Source of the DNA: Pyrenophora tritici-repentis
Taxonomy: Eukaryota > Ascomycota > Dothideomycetes > Pleosporales > Pleosporaceae
Direction: 5' to 3'
Assembly (NCBI RefSeq): GCF_003171515.1
Contig: NC_089391.1
Location: 2,542,001-2,606,000 of the forward strand
Length of the DNA stretch: 64,000 nucleotides
Shown here: one piece after another, positions 44,631-53,310 of the stretch
Layout of the letters: every line of letters begins with the position of its first letter
How positions within the stretch are numbered: position 1 is the first letter of the stretch
Translations under genes and position numbers: made by a program
Notes under the pieces: generated by a model
The model's database searches: none
Told to the model about the DNA's origin: nothing
What the model saw: only the letters and a program-made list of their open reading frames with translations

Positions 44631-47537
44631 CTATACGCGCTGTAGCATGATGGGCACATCAGACAGGTCTACACCGTACTGATGCTTATAGTGGAGCGAC
44701 TTCACAGATGCGTAGCTGTGGAGCTGTCGCGTACCTGCGCTGCCTCCTACGCCGGCCCCGCGGCCCTCGTAGTTGTACTGCAAACCACCGCTGAAGCGGC
44801 CCCAGCTGGCGATATCCCCCATAGCCTGGGGATTTGGTGATGCCGAGACATTGACGATTGCTTTCTTCGAACGCAGTACTTCTCCCGTCGACTTGCGACG
44901 CTGGTGCCCACCCTGAGGGCGTACAGCCAAAGTTTGGGGACGTGACTCGTAATTGCTCGCAATTTGAGAGGCTCTCTGCTCTGACCTGGATGGCTGTAAC
45001 CTAGGTTTGGCAACGGGTGAGACTGAAAACCTTGATGTGTCGATGGACGGGACAGGTGGAATATCGGAGCCTTGGGGGCGCCGTCTCACAGCCTTGGCCT
45101 CACCAGCTTCGATCTTGATATTGTGACAGCTTTTACGGCGTTGCCGGGATACTTGTTGATCGGCAAAGGCCAGATCTTTGCTGTGCAAGCGTGCATACTC
45201 CGTAGCAGCCTTACTATCCATATTCACCATCGACTTGGCTCGGGGCATAGACCCCATTTGATGAGGATGAGTAGGAGAAGAAACACTCGGCTTCGACGAT
45301 TGGGACATTGCTGCATCGTACGGAGAAGTACCAAGTGACATTGCACTGGTACCGAAGTCGATCACATGACGAGCATCGTTCTCGGCCTCTTTCTCCATTT
45401 CATGCTTGCTGACTGATGATTTTCGGCGTAGGAACGACAGACTCTTGCGACGAGGGTGGCTCGGCGCCGTTTTTGGACGTTCGGGCTCCAGTTCGGTAAG
45501 CGGTTCGATCGTGTCCAGGACTGGAAATGTGGTGATATCACTACGATCGTCCACAACGACGTGATCCTTGGTTGGGTATGTACGTGTTAGGCATTCGACC
45601 TCGGGAAATTGCGATACGCGTCTTTCGAAATTGGCTCGGACCTTATTTGGAACCTCTGGAATAGTTCCTTCTGGAATCGGCTGACACGATTGGACAACTA
45701 AAGTCTGCGCCTGTGACGGTCGGCTCCGGTGTATACGCTTCTTCTGTGGTCTTGAAGTACTTTCGAACGACGAGCCTGAAGTGATTGACCTCGGTGTTTG
45801 GGGCGAAAGCAGAGAATCGGAAGCTGACGACCTCGCAGAAGAGCTTGACGAATGTACCGGAATTTGTAGGTATGATGGACTGCGGTTCACTTTCGAGTCT
45901 TCTTCTTCTGCAGACGACGGGGCAGGGGAGTGAGAAGAGTTTGTACTTTTGTTTCTCAGGATCGACTTGGGCATTCCCTTCTGCGGAGTCACATCGGGTT
46001 GAGACGTGCCACTGCACCGACAATATAGCTGGTCTTGCTCGCTCATGCGCAGACTGCCACCGGACGAGTAACCAGAATCCATCGTTCGCGGCGATGGTCG
46101 TTGATCAGATGTTTTCTTCGACTTCTGTGGAGTTGGTAGACTCAGTCTTGAGGAAGGCATTGAAACCTTGAGCTCGGGTAGTGGCTCGGGTTCCGTGAAG
46201 AAGGCATCCTGAAATATAGGAGCTGTTTGGAAGGAAGCGTCATATGAGGCACACTCTTTGTCTCCATTGGTTGGAAACTTCTCCGCCAATGGCTCAAAAG
46301 GGCTGGTTGCAATATCCGCCTGGTAGCTGTGAGCCAATTGCGAGGCGCTTGGAATACTCATATTCGTCACTCGCAATGATCTTGGAGACGATTCATTTAA
46401 AGCAGCTAAATCGACTAGCTTTGGCGACGAGGAAGGCTTGATGATGGCTGTATTTGTTACGCTTCGAATATCGTATGGTAATGGTACGTCAGGGGTGTCC
46501 ATTTGGTAGAGTCGAGAGGTCTGTGGGAGTGCGGCCGACATGCTCTTCGCATGACCACGGCGCCGTGTAGACTTCATCATAAGGGGACTAGAATTTTCCT
46601 CTGATGACGCGAAGTACTCGTCTGGGTCAGTCTGACGGGGTCTTGAGTCCTTTGCACTGAATGAGGGAGATGGCGCTCCATTCGTAACTACAAGAGACCC
46701 AAGCTCCAAGCTTCCCAAATGCGAATAATCTATATCCGTCGGTGTCTCTGCCCTGGGCATTGGTTCATCGCGAGCTTCCTTGGTCAGACGCGCAACTGTC
46801 TGGGACTGCAATTGGGAATTAGCCCTGTGGCTCGACCGCCATTTCGCTTCCTCGTCAGCTTCAAGTTTCGGGGCCTTCCATGAATTCCACGTTCGTCGAC
46901 GTCCTTCAACTGGAGAATTCCGGGTACCGACTCCGGGTGTCTGGACCAGAGATTGGCGGCGCGTAAGAGACGAAGTCGATGTTCCAATCTGAGGAGAATG
47001 TCTGTCGTGAACCGGATCTGCTGTCGAAATGTCAGGCTCATCTGGTGCTTCCAGAATGCCTTGGAGAGCGGCGAGGTCGTCCGGGGTGCCGTTCTTCTTG
47101 ACTTCTTGCAGGAGCCGAATAGCTTCAGCAATGTTCACATGTGAAATAGAGGCTAGCGATGTCTTGGAGTCAGCCAGACTACCAAGCTTGACCGACGAGC
47201 CATGTCTACTTCCGAAGCAAGACAGCGAGTTTGAGCGCGAGTGTGTCCTCGAGTTTGCCTTTGAATTGGACCTTGAGACGAGCGACAGTGGTCGCCCCCG
47301 GGTATGGGTAGACTCTCCTGCGGTCTCGTCGTTATGCGCCCAGACAGGGGACCCGAACTCGGTGGTGGTAGGCGAAAGCAACGTGTCTTTGATCTGCTGG
47401 CGTCCCTCTGTGCTGAGGTCGGCGTATATCGATACGGGTTCGGGCGAGTCGGCCTTGGTGGCTCCAACGGGAGAGTTTGTGTTTGTTTTCGGCTTGGACA
47501 GCCTGTTGTGGTTCGCGGTGCTAGGTTGATTACCCAT
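44631..47537 (-). CDS. Large disordered protein with N-myristoylation signal
   Basis: A single exon of 968 residues from ATG 47537. The upstream in-frame codons lack an ATG, so MGNQPSTANHNR is the start. MGNQPS fits the N-myristoyltransferase consensus (Gly2, small residue at 6). The rest is Ser/Pro/Arg-rich low complexity with many SP/TP and RxxS sites (SRSNSKANSRTHSRSNS), a short helical patch (ISHVNIAEAIRLLQEVKKNG) at about 132-160 and a conserved-looking C-terminus (SYASVKSLHYKHQYGVDLSD). I recognise no named domain. Likely a membrane-tethered phospho-scaffold (inference). Related disordered proteins are common in Pezizomycotina. Confidence 0.8.
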   Translation of the reverse strand: MGNQPSTANHNRLSKPKTNTNSPVGATKADSPEPVSIYADLSTEGRQQIKDTLLSPTTTEFGSPVWAHNDETAGESTHTRGRPLSLVSRSNSKANSRTHSRSNSLSCFGSRHGSSVKLGSLADSKTSLASISHVNIAEAIRLLQEVKKNGTPDDLAALQGILEAPDEPDISTADPVHDRHSPQIGTSTSSLTRRQSLVQTPGVGTRNSPVEGRRRTWNSWKAPKLEADEEAKWRSSHRANSQLQSQTVARLTKEARDEPMPRAETPTDIDYSHLGSLELGSLVVTNGAPSPSFSAKDSRPRQTDPDEYFASSEENSSPLMMKSTRRRGHAKSMSAALPQTSRLYQMDTPDVPLPYDIRSVTNTAIIKPSSSPKLVDLAALNESSPRSLRVTNMSIPSASQLAHSYQADIATSPFEPLAEKFPTNGDKECASYDASFQTAPIFQDAFFTEPEPLPELKVSMPSSRLSLPTPQKSKKTSDQRPSPRTMDSGYSSGGSLRMSEQDQLYCRCSGTSQPDVTPQKGMPKSILRNKSTNSSHSPAPSSAEEEDSKVNRSPSYLQIPVHSSSSSARSSASDSLLSPQTPRSITSGSSFESTSRPQKKRIHRSRPSQAQTLVVQSCQPIPEGTIPEVPNKVRANFERRVSQFPEVECLTRTYPTKDHVVVDDRSDITTFPVLDTIEPLTELEPERPKTAPSHPRRKSLSFLRRKSSVSKHEMEKEAENDARHVIDFGTSAMSLGTSPYDAAMSQSSKPSVSSPTHPHQMGSMPRAKSMVNMDSKAATEYARLHSKDLAFADQQVSRQRRKSCHNIKIEAGEAKAVRRRPQGSDIPPVPSIDTSRFSVSPVAKPRLQPSRSEQRASQIASNYESRPQTLAVRPQGGHQRRKSTGEVLRSKKAIVNVSASPNPQAMGDIASWGRFSGGLQYNYEGRGAGVGGSAGTRQLHSYASVKSLHYKHQYGVDLSDVPIMLQRV

Positions 47538-48556
47538 GTTGGCGAAGGCTAACACAGTGCCTGAGAGCGACGAGGCTCAAGACTATCGAGTGAAAGACAT
47601 TTGATTTATAACAACTAGAAAGTAAATGAACAGTTGTCCTTGCGGCTGAGGAGCGAAGTCTCGGCTGGCTGCTCACCTTATAAGCTTCAGGAGCGCGCAG
47701 CGTTATCAATACGGAGGCTGGTATGTGAGCATCAACATGAGTTCGACGGTACCCTAGAGCGGCGAAGGTATTGAAGAATAAGGAATATGTCCCCGCAAGA
47801 ACAGGCGTTGGGGCACGGCTAAGTGACGGACTACAGGCATTCATGGATGGACGGCAAGCATGGCAATTAAGACGGCTGCGTGTCGCAGGCGGAGACAGTG
47901 CATGTCCAAGTAGCAACAAACCTGAAAGAGCGTCGACTTGAAACCGGACGATAGACCAGCGTCGTAGATTGAACTGACGTGCCAATCAACTGGTTCGGCG
48001 CACAGACGACAAGGCCAATCAGGTGGGGTGGTCGCGTCTGGATGCATGCACCAGCCTGTAGCCCGACGCCGCCATCCCAGCGCCGCTGCTGGTTTTTTTA
48101 CCGCTTGTCTGCCCTTTCAGCTTTCGCTCACTTTCGCATGCCTGGTCAAATGTGGTCAAACCCGCCAAAATCCCGCTTCCTCATGCAATTCCACCTGATC
48201 TCCACAGCGGACAAACTAACCGAGCCCGTCTTGGGGCCGTGCCGATGCACGTCGTGGATGAATGGATGAATGCTATATAGGTGGCTGTGCGCCGTGACAA
48301 CGCCAGGCACTCCACTCTGGTTCAAATCGTACCTCATTTCCGCTCAACACCTGACGCTTCATGTCGACATCAACAACTCATCACAATGCGACACGGGTAC
48401 ACTGGCACTGTGGAGACAGACTGGTTACATTACATCAAGCAGATTGTATTGACGATTGGGAATTCCTCATCTATAGACGCCTTGGCAAGATATTCGATTG
48501 CTGTAGTTTTGCTGGAAGTGATACCTACCACTTGACGTCTGCATCGCCTTGTGAGT
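47538..48556. other. Intergenic, left edge of the accessory island
   Basis: About 1 kb with the promoter of the myristoylated-protein gene. ORFs here are short and unsupported. A run of eight T occurs near 48093. Confidence 0.45.
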
Positions 48557-49024
48557 CTAGCGGCCCGGCGTGAAACACGCACCTCCCCATATTGGAGTCG
48601 TTCCAGAGCTACTTCCCTTGCAGCATGTAGCGAATCCGTCAGAAGCATCATTTTCCTTGAACAAATTAGCCTTGCCAAGGTTAACTTCTTTGTTAGGAGA
48701 CAAGGCACCGAGATTTCAAGCGTCACCGGACCTTCGAAGTTGCAGACCCTCCCGTCCCATCTTCCTTTGACATCGTGAGGAAAGTTTGGGAAGGTAACTC
48801 CATCAGAATCTTGTTGACAACAAAATAGAGCGACTCTATCAGCGTCTTCCGGAACCTTGCCCGTGCAGTAGCAAGAAGTCCACTATTCGTTATAGGTTAG
48901 TCTATTGGTTATGTATTGTCTATAATATTAGCCCGGGGGCGTTAAATATAATACTTACTTGCTGAGATGCAACTAATACTGTACGAGCAAGTAAGATAAG
49001 AGCTATAGGAAGGAAATTCTGCAT
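48557..49024 (-). CDS. Small secreted cysteine-rich protein B (candidate effector)
   Basis: Three exons, complement(join(48557..48670,48727..48882,48959..49024)), encode 111 residues. The introns are GTAAGT...ATAG (76 bases) and GTGACG...CAAG (56 bases, with a CTAAC branch-point-like site); both keep frame. A signal peptide covers about 1-20 (MQNFLPIALILLARTVLVAS). The mature chain has eight cysteines at 26, 28, 43, 44, 69, 90, 91 and 106, in the order C-x-C, CC, C, CC, C, and ends GGACFTPGR. No family recognised and no similarity to SSP-A beyond cysteine richness. Its ATG lies 91 bases from a transposon terminal repeat. An effector or antimicrobial role is inference. The second intron is the weakest point. 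Confidence 0.72.
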
Positions 49025-49114
49025 GTTGTGATAGAAGTAAGTACTAAGGTGCTGTGTCCAATTGACGTATTGATATAACTGCTGTTGCTTGATATTAAAA
49101 GGGTGTCTTGTATT

Positions 49115-49141
49115 TAACATGGTTGGCAAGCGAGTCGGTCA
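49115..49141 (+). repeat. Isolated transposon terminal inverted repeat
   Basis: TA followed by a 25-base terminus (ACATGGTTGGCAAGCGAGTC...) recurs inverted at the right end of the MITE (49932-49951 plus 53316-53322 across the copia insertion). It may be the outer end of a composite element or a stub of a related MITE. TA at the outer edge suggests a Tc1/mariner-type target site. Confidence 0.65.
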
Positions 49142-49557
49142 GGCTGTGAAGGTCGTCCGAAGATGATCTTGGGTTGGTTCTCGGGGATAGAGTGATGCGA
49201 TGGACACGAGGGTGTATAGCACGATTGGTAGATCGATGTAATATACGGGGAGTTGAGAATCAAGTACTAATCCTTAGATTTCGAAGTTGAACACAATGAG
49301 CTATAGGAGCTCATTGCCTAATGCTATATACCTATGGTGCTCGCTGTCCTCGCTCAGAGGAGTCCGAGGATTCCTCGGTGGCTGACGCGCGAGGAGCACT
49401 CCTCGGTGGCGTATGTACGAGGGGTGTGCCAAGACTTTTCCTCGTGCATGCCAAGCCGAGGAGGTCACGTGATTAAGTTCCCGTGTCACATATGGAGGGG
49501 TCAGCTATCCCGCCGACGCTCCTTAACTTAACCGCCGTGCCCCTTCCCACAGGTTCG
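49142..49557. other. Spacer between repeated transposon ends
   Basis: 416 bases enclosed by two copies of the same terminus. No gene seen. It contains a perfect hairpin (49294-49316) and GAGGA/TCCTC-rich short inverted repeats with CCTCGGTGGC twice around 49370-49410. It may be captured host DNA or the body of a degenerate element. Confidence 0.5.
49294..49316. repeat. 9-bp perfect hairpin
   Basis: CAATGAGCT and AGCTCATTG flank a five-base loop ATAGG. Confidence 0.7.
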
Positions 49558-49951
49558 TAACACAGGCAAGCGAGTCGGTCACCCAAAAATACACCAAAAA
49601 GCTGAGTTTTGGCAACTCGATATCTCAACAACCACCAAATAGATTTTTCTCAAAGGTTTTACTAGAGCTCTAGGATTATAACTCTATAAGATTCTATAAT
49701 TATAGGGCCCTAGCTACTCTAGATATAGAGATATAAAATTTGGGGGCTAAAAAAGCGGGAATTTTTCGTTTCTGCTTAATAACTCTACAATCAAGTTAGC
49801 TATAGCCCTGTAACTATAGAATTTACATGCTTATGTATGTGCAGCTTTACAATAAGATTTTAAGAAAAATCTATTAGGTGGTTGTTGAGATATCGAGTTG
49901 CCAAAACTCAGCTTTTTGGTGTGTTTTTGGGTGACCGACTCGCTTGCCAAC
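49558..49951. mobile_element. Foldback MITE-like element with about 90-bp inverted repeats
   Basis: The left arm (about 49566-49656) and right arm (about 49858-49948) are inverted copies with only a few mismatches. Both start GGCAAGCGAGTCGGTCACCC at the outside. The middle 200 bases are AT-rich with no ORF. A TA precedes the left arm (49558-49559), and another TA follows the right arm after removing the inserted copia element (53321-53322), consistent with a TA target duplication. A non-autonomous Tc1/mariner-like MITE is the best reading. Confidence 0.75.
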
Positions 49952-50143
49952 TGTCGGATCGTGAGTATCGGTAGAGACGTCGGCTGCTGGACACTTCGGC
50001 CCGACTTCGGCCCACCTTGCGCAGAGCTTAGGTATACCTTCGTAGCAGCTATGTTCGTAGACAATCAATCACCATCACCGAACAGAATGCATTCCTAGTT
50101 ATCGTTATTTCCTTTCAGCACTAGTGCTATAGACCTTCCAACA
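49952..50143 (+). repeat. 5' LTR of copia copy 2
   Basis: 192 bp, TG...CA, identical to its 3' partner. Confidence 0.93.
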
Positions 50144-50472
50144 CTGATCAGTGATTGCTTAAGGCGATCACAGACAGCAAGGTAGAAGAGACAGACCGCA
50201 TCTTCGACGAACTCCCTGACGCACGACGTTATACTCCCGGGAGAAGATTCTGTGCTAAGAACAGAGCGAGGCAGAGATAACACGAAGCACTCTTAACCTC
50301 CCTCTACAGCTGCTGGTTTAGCTTAATCCGCGAACACAGAGCGCGTCAGCAACGCAATACAACTCAACCGTACGAGCGTCTCCGGACGATCCGATCACGT
50401 ACAACAACAAGCGCTGGCACGACCAACCAGCGAGACAACAACACCGACAACGCGTCAACACCCGCTAGCAAG

Positions 50473-53034
50473 ATGGCGGATAACCAAAGCGAAATAAGCT
50501 CTGCAGACTCTGCTGAAGCTCAGAATCAACTACAGAATGAGCAATCAGAACACCTCTCAGACTCACCATGGGCCAAATTTACCGCGGAACAACTTATGGA
50601 AAACTGTCCATACACAGTTGCACTCAAGGTCATCAATACAGCTCTCTGGGGTGTACCCGCACCGGCGGACGCAAATGAGACACACGCAACAACGTGGGTC
50701 GCTAAAGCTATCCACGACTACAATGTGTCAATGGCCTGGGACGATGACCTCTTCATTGACTACAAATGGGACTTTGAAGGATGGACGAAGGAGCTATTTA
50801 GCAAGGTTGAGCGTGGTACACTAAGGTCTCTTAAGAGTGTGCTACGACACCGGGGAGTATACACTGGCAACAATCACGCCAGGGTGGCGGACTCTCTCTA
50901 CAACATTCTAGGTATAGAGAATACTCTTGAATGGGAACCAGCAGAGTTTCGAGCCATGAAATTCGACCAACAGTCCGAAGCGTACCAGCGCCAGCAGAGC
51001 AATAAACGCCAACAGGACACTCAGCACACAGTCTATCCAGCTGTACAACAACCACCGCAAGTACAACAACCGCCGCAATTACAACAACCGCCGCAATTAC
51101 AACAGCCACCGCAAGTACCACAGCCGTCGCAATTACAACGACCGTCGCAGGGCGAGCAACAAGAGCAGTATAGAGTGAGACAAGGCGTCCAGAGCCGTTC
51201 CCAAACAATAGAGCCACAACAGCCGCTACACATGAGCGGTACGCTGGAAGGGCCTCAGCATCGACAACTGTGGGAGCAGGCCGCGCAGCCGCAACAAGGG
51301 CGTGCGCAACTACAGACACGGCCGCCAGCGACTGCATATCGCGAAGTCACGCCATTTCCGCAACAGCCAACGAACCGCGTCCCTAACAGACCACCCGAAC
51401 TACCATACGACCCGTACAAGACGCTACCGCCGCGATGGTCCCGCAACGATCGACTCGACGCTAATACGATCACGCAGTTCTCTAAGCTATGGGACAATAG
51501 CAACAAGTATACAGGGAATGCGTACGATCTCCTAGACGATAAGATCAAGATCTTCTTCAGCATCTGCTGGCAGGTAGATATCCAAGAAGAGCAGTTTCAC
51601 GCAGTGTTTCCCCGTATCCTTACCGGACGTGCAGAGACATTCTACATACAGGTTGTAGAGAGAGATGACAGCTTTGCTGATGCGTACATGGCAATCAAAA
51701 ACCACTTCGACCATGACGTCCATCACCAGCACTACTACACAGACTGGACGACTACAACCTTCGCTCGCACCCGCACAGAGAACCCCGACAAGGGACTACA
51801 CGAGGTTCTGCAGATCCTGCTTGACAAGCTGCAGCTATGCCAGCGTGCCCTTGGCAAGAACTTTGAGGGCGAGGATGCCCTACGTACCACTGTCATCAAT
51901 GCCTGCCGAGGAGTACCAGAGCTTGAGATGGCACTGTTCAAACCAGCCACAATCTGTGAAGGACTCTTCTCAGACCTACGTTCTGCAGTTGAGACACACC
52001 TTGCACGGCAACACACTACCCAGATGGTCACAGAGGACCAATACTACTTAGATCGCCGATACAACGGCAATGGAAGAATCCGAGGTAGATCTCGAGGTGG
52101 AGGAGGATTCAGAGGCGGATCTAGAGGAGCATATCGAGGAGGCGAGCAGCGCGACGACAACGGACGAGGATTTAAGCCTCGCTGGAGGAAGAAATGCTTT
52201 GTTTGCCAGAAGGAAGGATGCTGGCCTACCAACCACACAGACGAAGAGCGCAAGGCTGCCCGTACACAGTTCTTCTCTACGCTATACTTTACAGGTACAC
52301 AGCCCCCCAAGGACTTCTCCGTACATCTTGCAGAATACGAAGGGATCGAGCACACTAGCCAGTACAATCAGAGAGGCTGGAGAGAGGAGGAAGACTGCGA
52401 GGATGACGACGATGACGACGTCGCGGAAGCATACCTTGAACAGCAGTTTTTTCACGGAGCAATGCCTTGCAGATCAGGCGTTCTTGCACCACATCTCTGG
52501 CGACGACGTATACCGCCAAGACGCGCCATCAGCTCACAGCTAGGCTTTGTCCTTATGCTCGTCAACGAGTCTATTGACGTCAACACCTTCACAATACAGG
52601 GCAACGTGATCCACTACAGCTCTACAAAATGCAAGCGCATCACACGGAGCGTACTGGCCTCAGAGATCTACGGCATGGTCAACGGCTTTGACATAGGCAT
52701 TGCAGTTGCAACCACGCTGAGGATAGTTACAGAACGACTTAGACTACCTGCAATTCCCTTGGTTATCTGTACAGACTCGTACTCCTTGTACGAGTGCCTA
52801 GTAAAGCTTGGGACGACGAAGGAAAAGCGTCTCATGATCGACATCATGGCGCTGCGCCAATCATATGAGCGTCGCGAGATCACGGAGATCCGCTGGATCA
52901 ATGGTGAAGACAATCCTGCAGACGCCTTCACCAAGGCATCGCCAAACCGCGCTCTTGAACGCTTTATTGACGGCAATAAGCTGACAGTCCGAGTAGAGGG
53001 ATGGGTGCAGAGGCCGACAAGCTTTGATGGTTGA
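50473..53034 (+). CDS. Retrotransposon Gag-RNase H fusion ORF
   Basis: 853 codons from MADNQSEISSADSAEAQNQL. The order is an N-terminal Gag region related to copy 1, a Gln/Pro repeat tract at about 190-230, a Gag core (FSKLWDNSNKYTGNAYDLLD...HYYTDWTTTTFARTRT), an RGG-rich stretch at about 535-565, and a zinc-knuckle-like CFVCQKEGCWPTNH at about 575-588, spaced C-x2-C-x4-C-x4-H. An acidic run follows, then a jump near 52529 to RNase H (SSQLGFVLMLVNES to NPADAFTKASPNRAL). A T6 run at 52447-52452 shifts the natural Gag-Pol frame just before the junction. The fusion would give a structural Gag with RNase H but no polymerase. Confidence 0.88.
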   Translation: MADNQSEISSADSAEAQNQLQNEQSEHLSDSPWAKFTAEQLMENCPYTVALKVINTALWGVPAPADANETHATTWVAKAIHDYNVSMAWDDDLFIDYKWDFEGWTKELFSKVERGTLRSLKSVLRHRGVYTGNNHARVADSLYNILGIENTLEWEPAEFRAMKFDQQSEAYQRQQSNKRQQDTQHTVYPAVQQPPQVQQPPQLQQPPQLQQPPQVPQPSQLQRPSQGEQQEQYRVRQGVQSRSQTIEPQQPLHMSGTLEGPQHRQLWEQAAQPQQGRAQLQTRPPATAYREVTPFPQQPTNRVPNRPPELPYDPYKTLPPRWSRNDRLDANTITQFSKLWDNSNKYTGNAYDLLDDKIKIFFSICWQVDIQEEQFHAVFPRILTGRAETFYIQVVERDDSFADAYMAIKNHFDHDVHHQHYYTDWTTTTFARTRTENPDKGLHEVLQILLDKLQLCQRALGKNFEGEDALRTTVINACRGVPELEMALFKPATICEGLFSDLRSAVETHLARQHTTQMVTEDQYYLDRRYNGNGRIRGRSRGGGGFRGGSRGAYRGGEQRDDNGRGFKPRWRKKCFVCQKEGCWPTNHTDEERKAARTQFFSTLYFTGTQPPKDFSVHLAEYEGIEHTSQYNQRGWREEEDCEDDDDDDVAEAYLEQQFFHGAMPCRSGVLAPHLWRRRIPPRRAISSQLGFVLMLVNESIDVNTFTIQGNVIHYSSTKCKRITRSVLASEIYGMVNGFDIGIAVATTLRIVTERLRLPAIPLVICTDSYSLYECLVKLGTTKEKRLMIDIMALRQSYERREITEIRWINGEDNPADAFTKASPNRALERFIDGNKLTVRVEGWVQRPTSFDG

Positions 53035-53118
53035 TGCTACACACAGTTACCATCAACACATACTGTCACTACCGATACAAGCAGAGTTACTAGCTACCCA
53101 GAAAGAAAAGACTTCCAG

Positions 53119-53310
53119 TGTCGGATCGTGAGTATCGGTAGAGACGTCGGCTGCTGGACACTTCGGCCCGACTTCGGCCCACCTTGCGCAGAGCTTAGGT
53201 ATACCTTCGTAGCAGCTATGTTCGTAGACAATCAATCACCATCACCGAACAGAATGCATTCCTAGTTATCGTTATTTCCTTTCAGCACTAGTGCTATAGA
53301 CCTTCCAACA
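53119..53310 (+). repeat. 3' LTR of copia copy 2
   Basis: 192 bp, identical to the 5' LTR; preceded by the same purine-rich tract as in copy 1. Confidence 0.93.

Larger units (their letters stand above)
49952..53310 (+). mobile_element. Ty1/copia LTR retrotransposon, internally deleted, copy 2
   Basis: Identical 192-bp LTRs bound a 3.36-kb element with a clear 5-bp target duplication CCAAC (49947-49951 and 53311-53315). It is inserted in the right end of the MITE, so it is the younger insertion. It holds one 853-codon ORF with a complete Gag but lacks protease, integrase and RT; only RNase H remains of Pol. Same orientation as copy 1. The LTRs match copy 1 in the first about 75 bases and then diverge. 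Confidence 0.94.

Noticed and set aside
48557..49024. SSP-B as a hydrophobin
   Set aside because: Although it has eight cysteines and CC pairs, the spacing (C-x-C start, single Cys ends) does not match class I or II hydrophobins.
52441..52460. Retroviral-type -1 slip site at the T6 run of copy 2
   Set aside because: The plausible downstream frame is +1, not -1, relative to the open Gag frame, so a -1 heptamer model does not fit.
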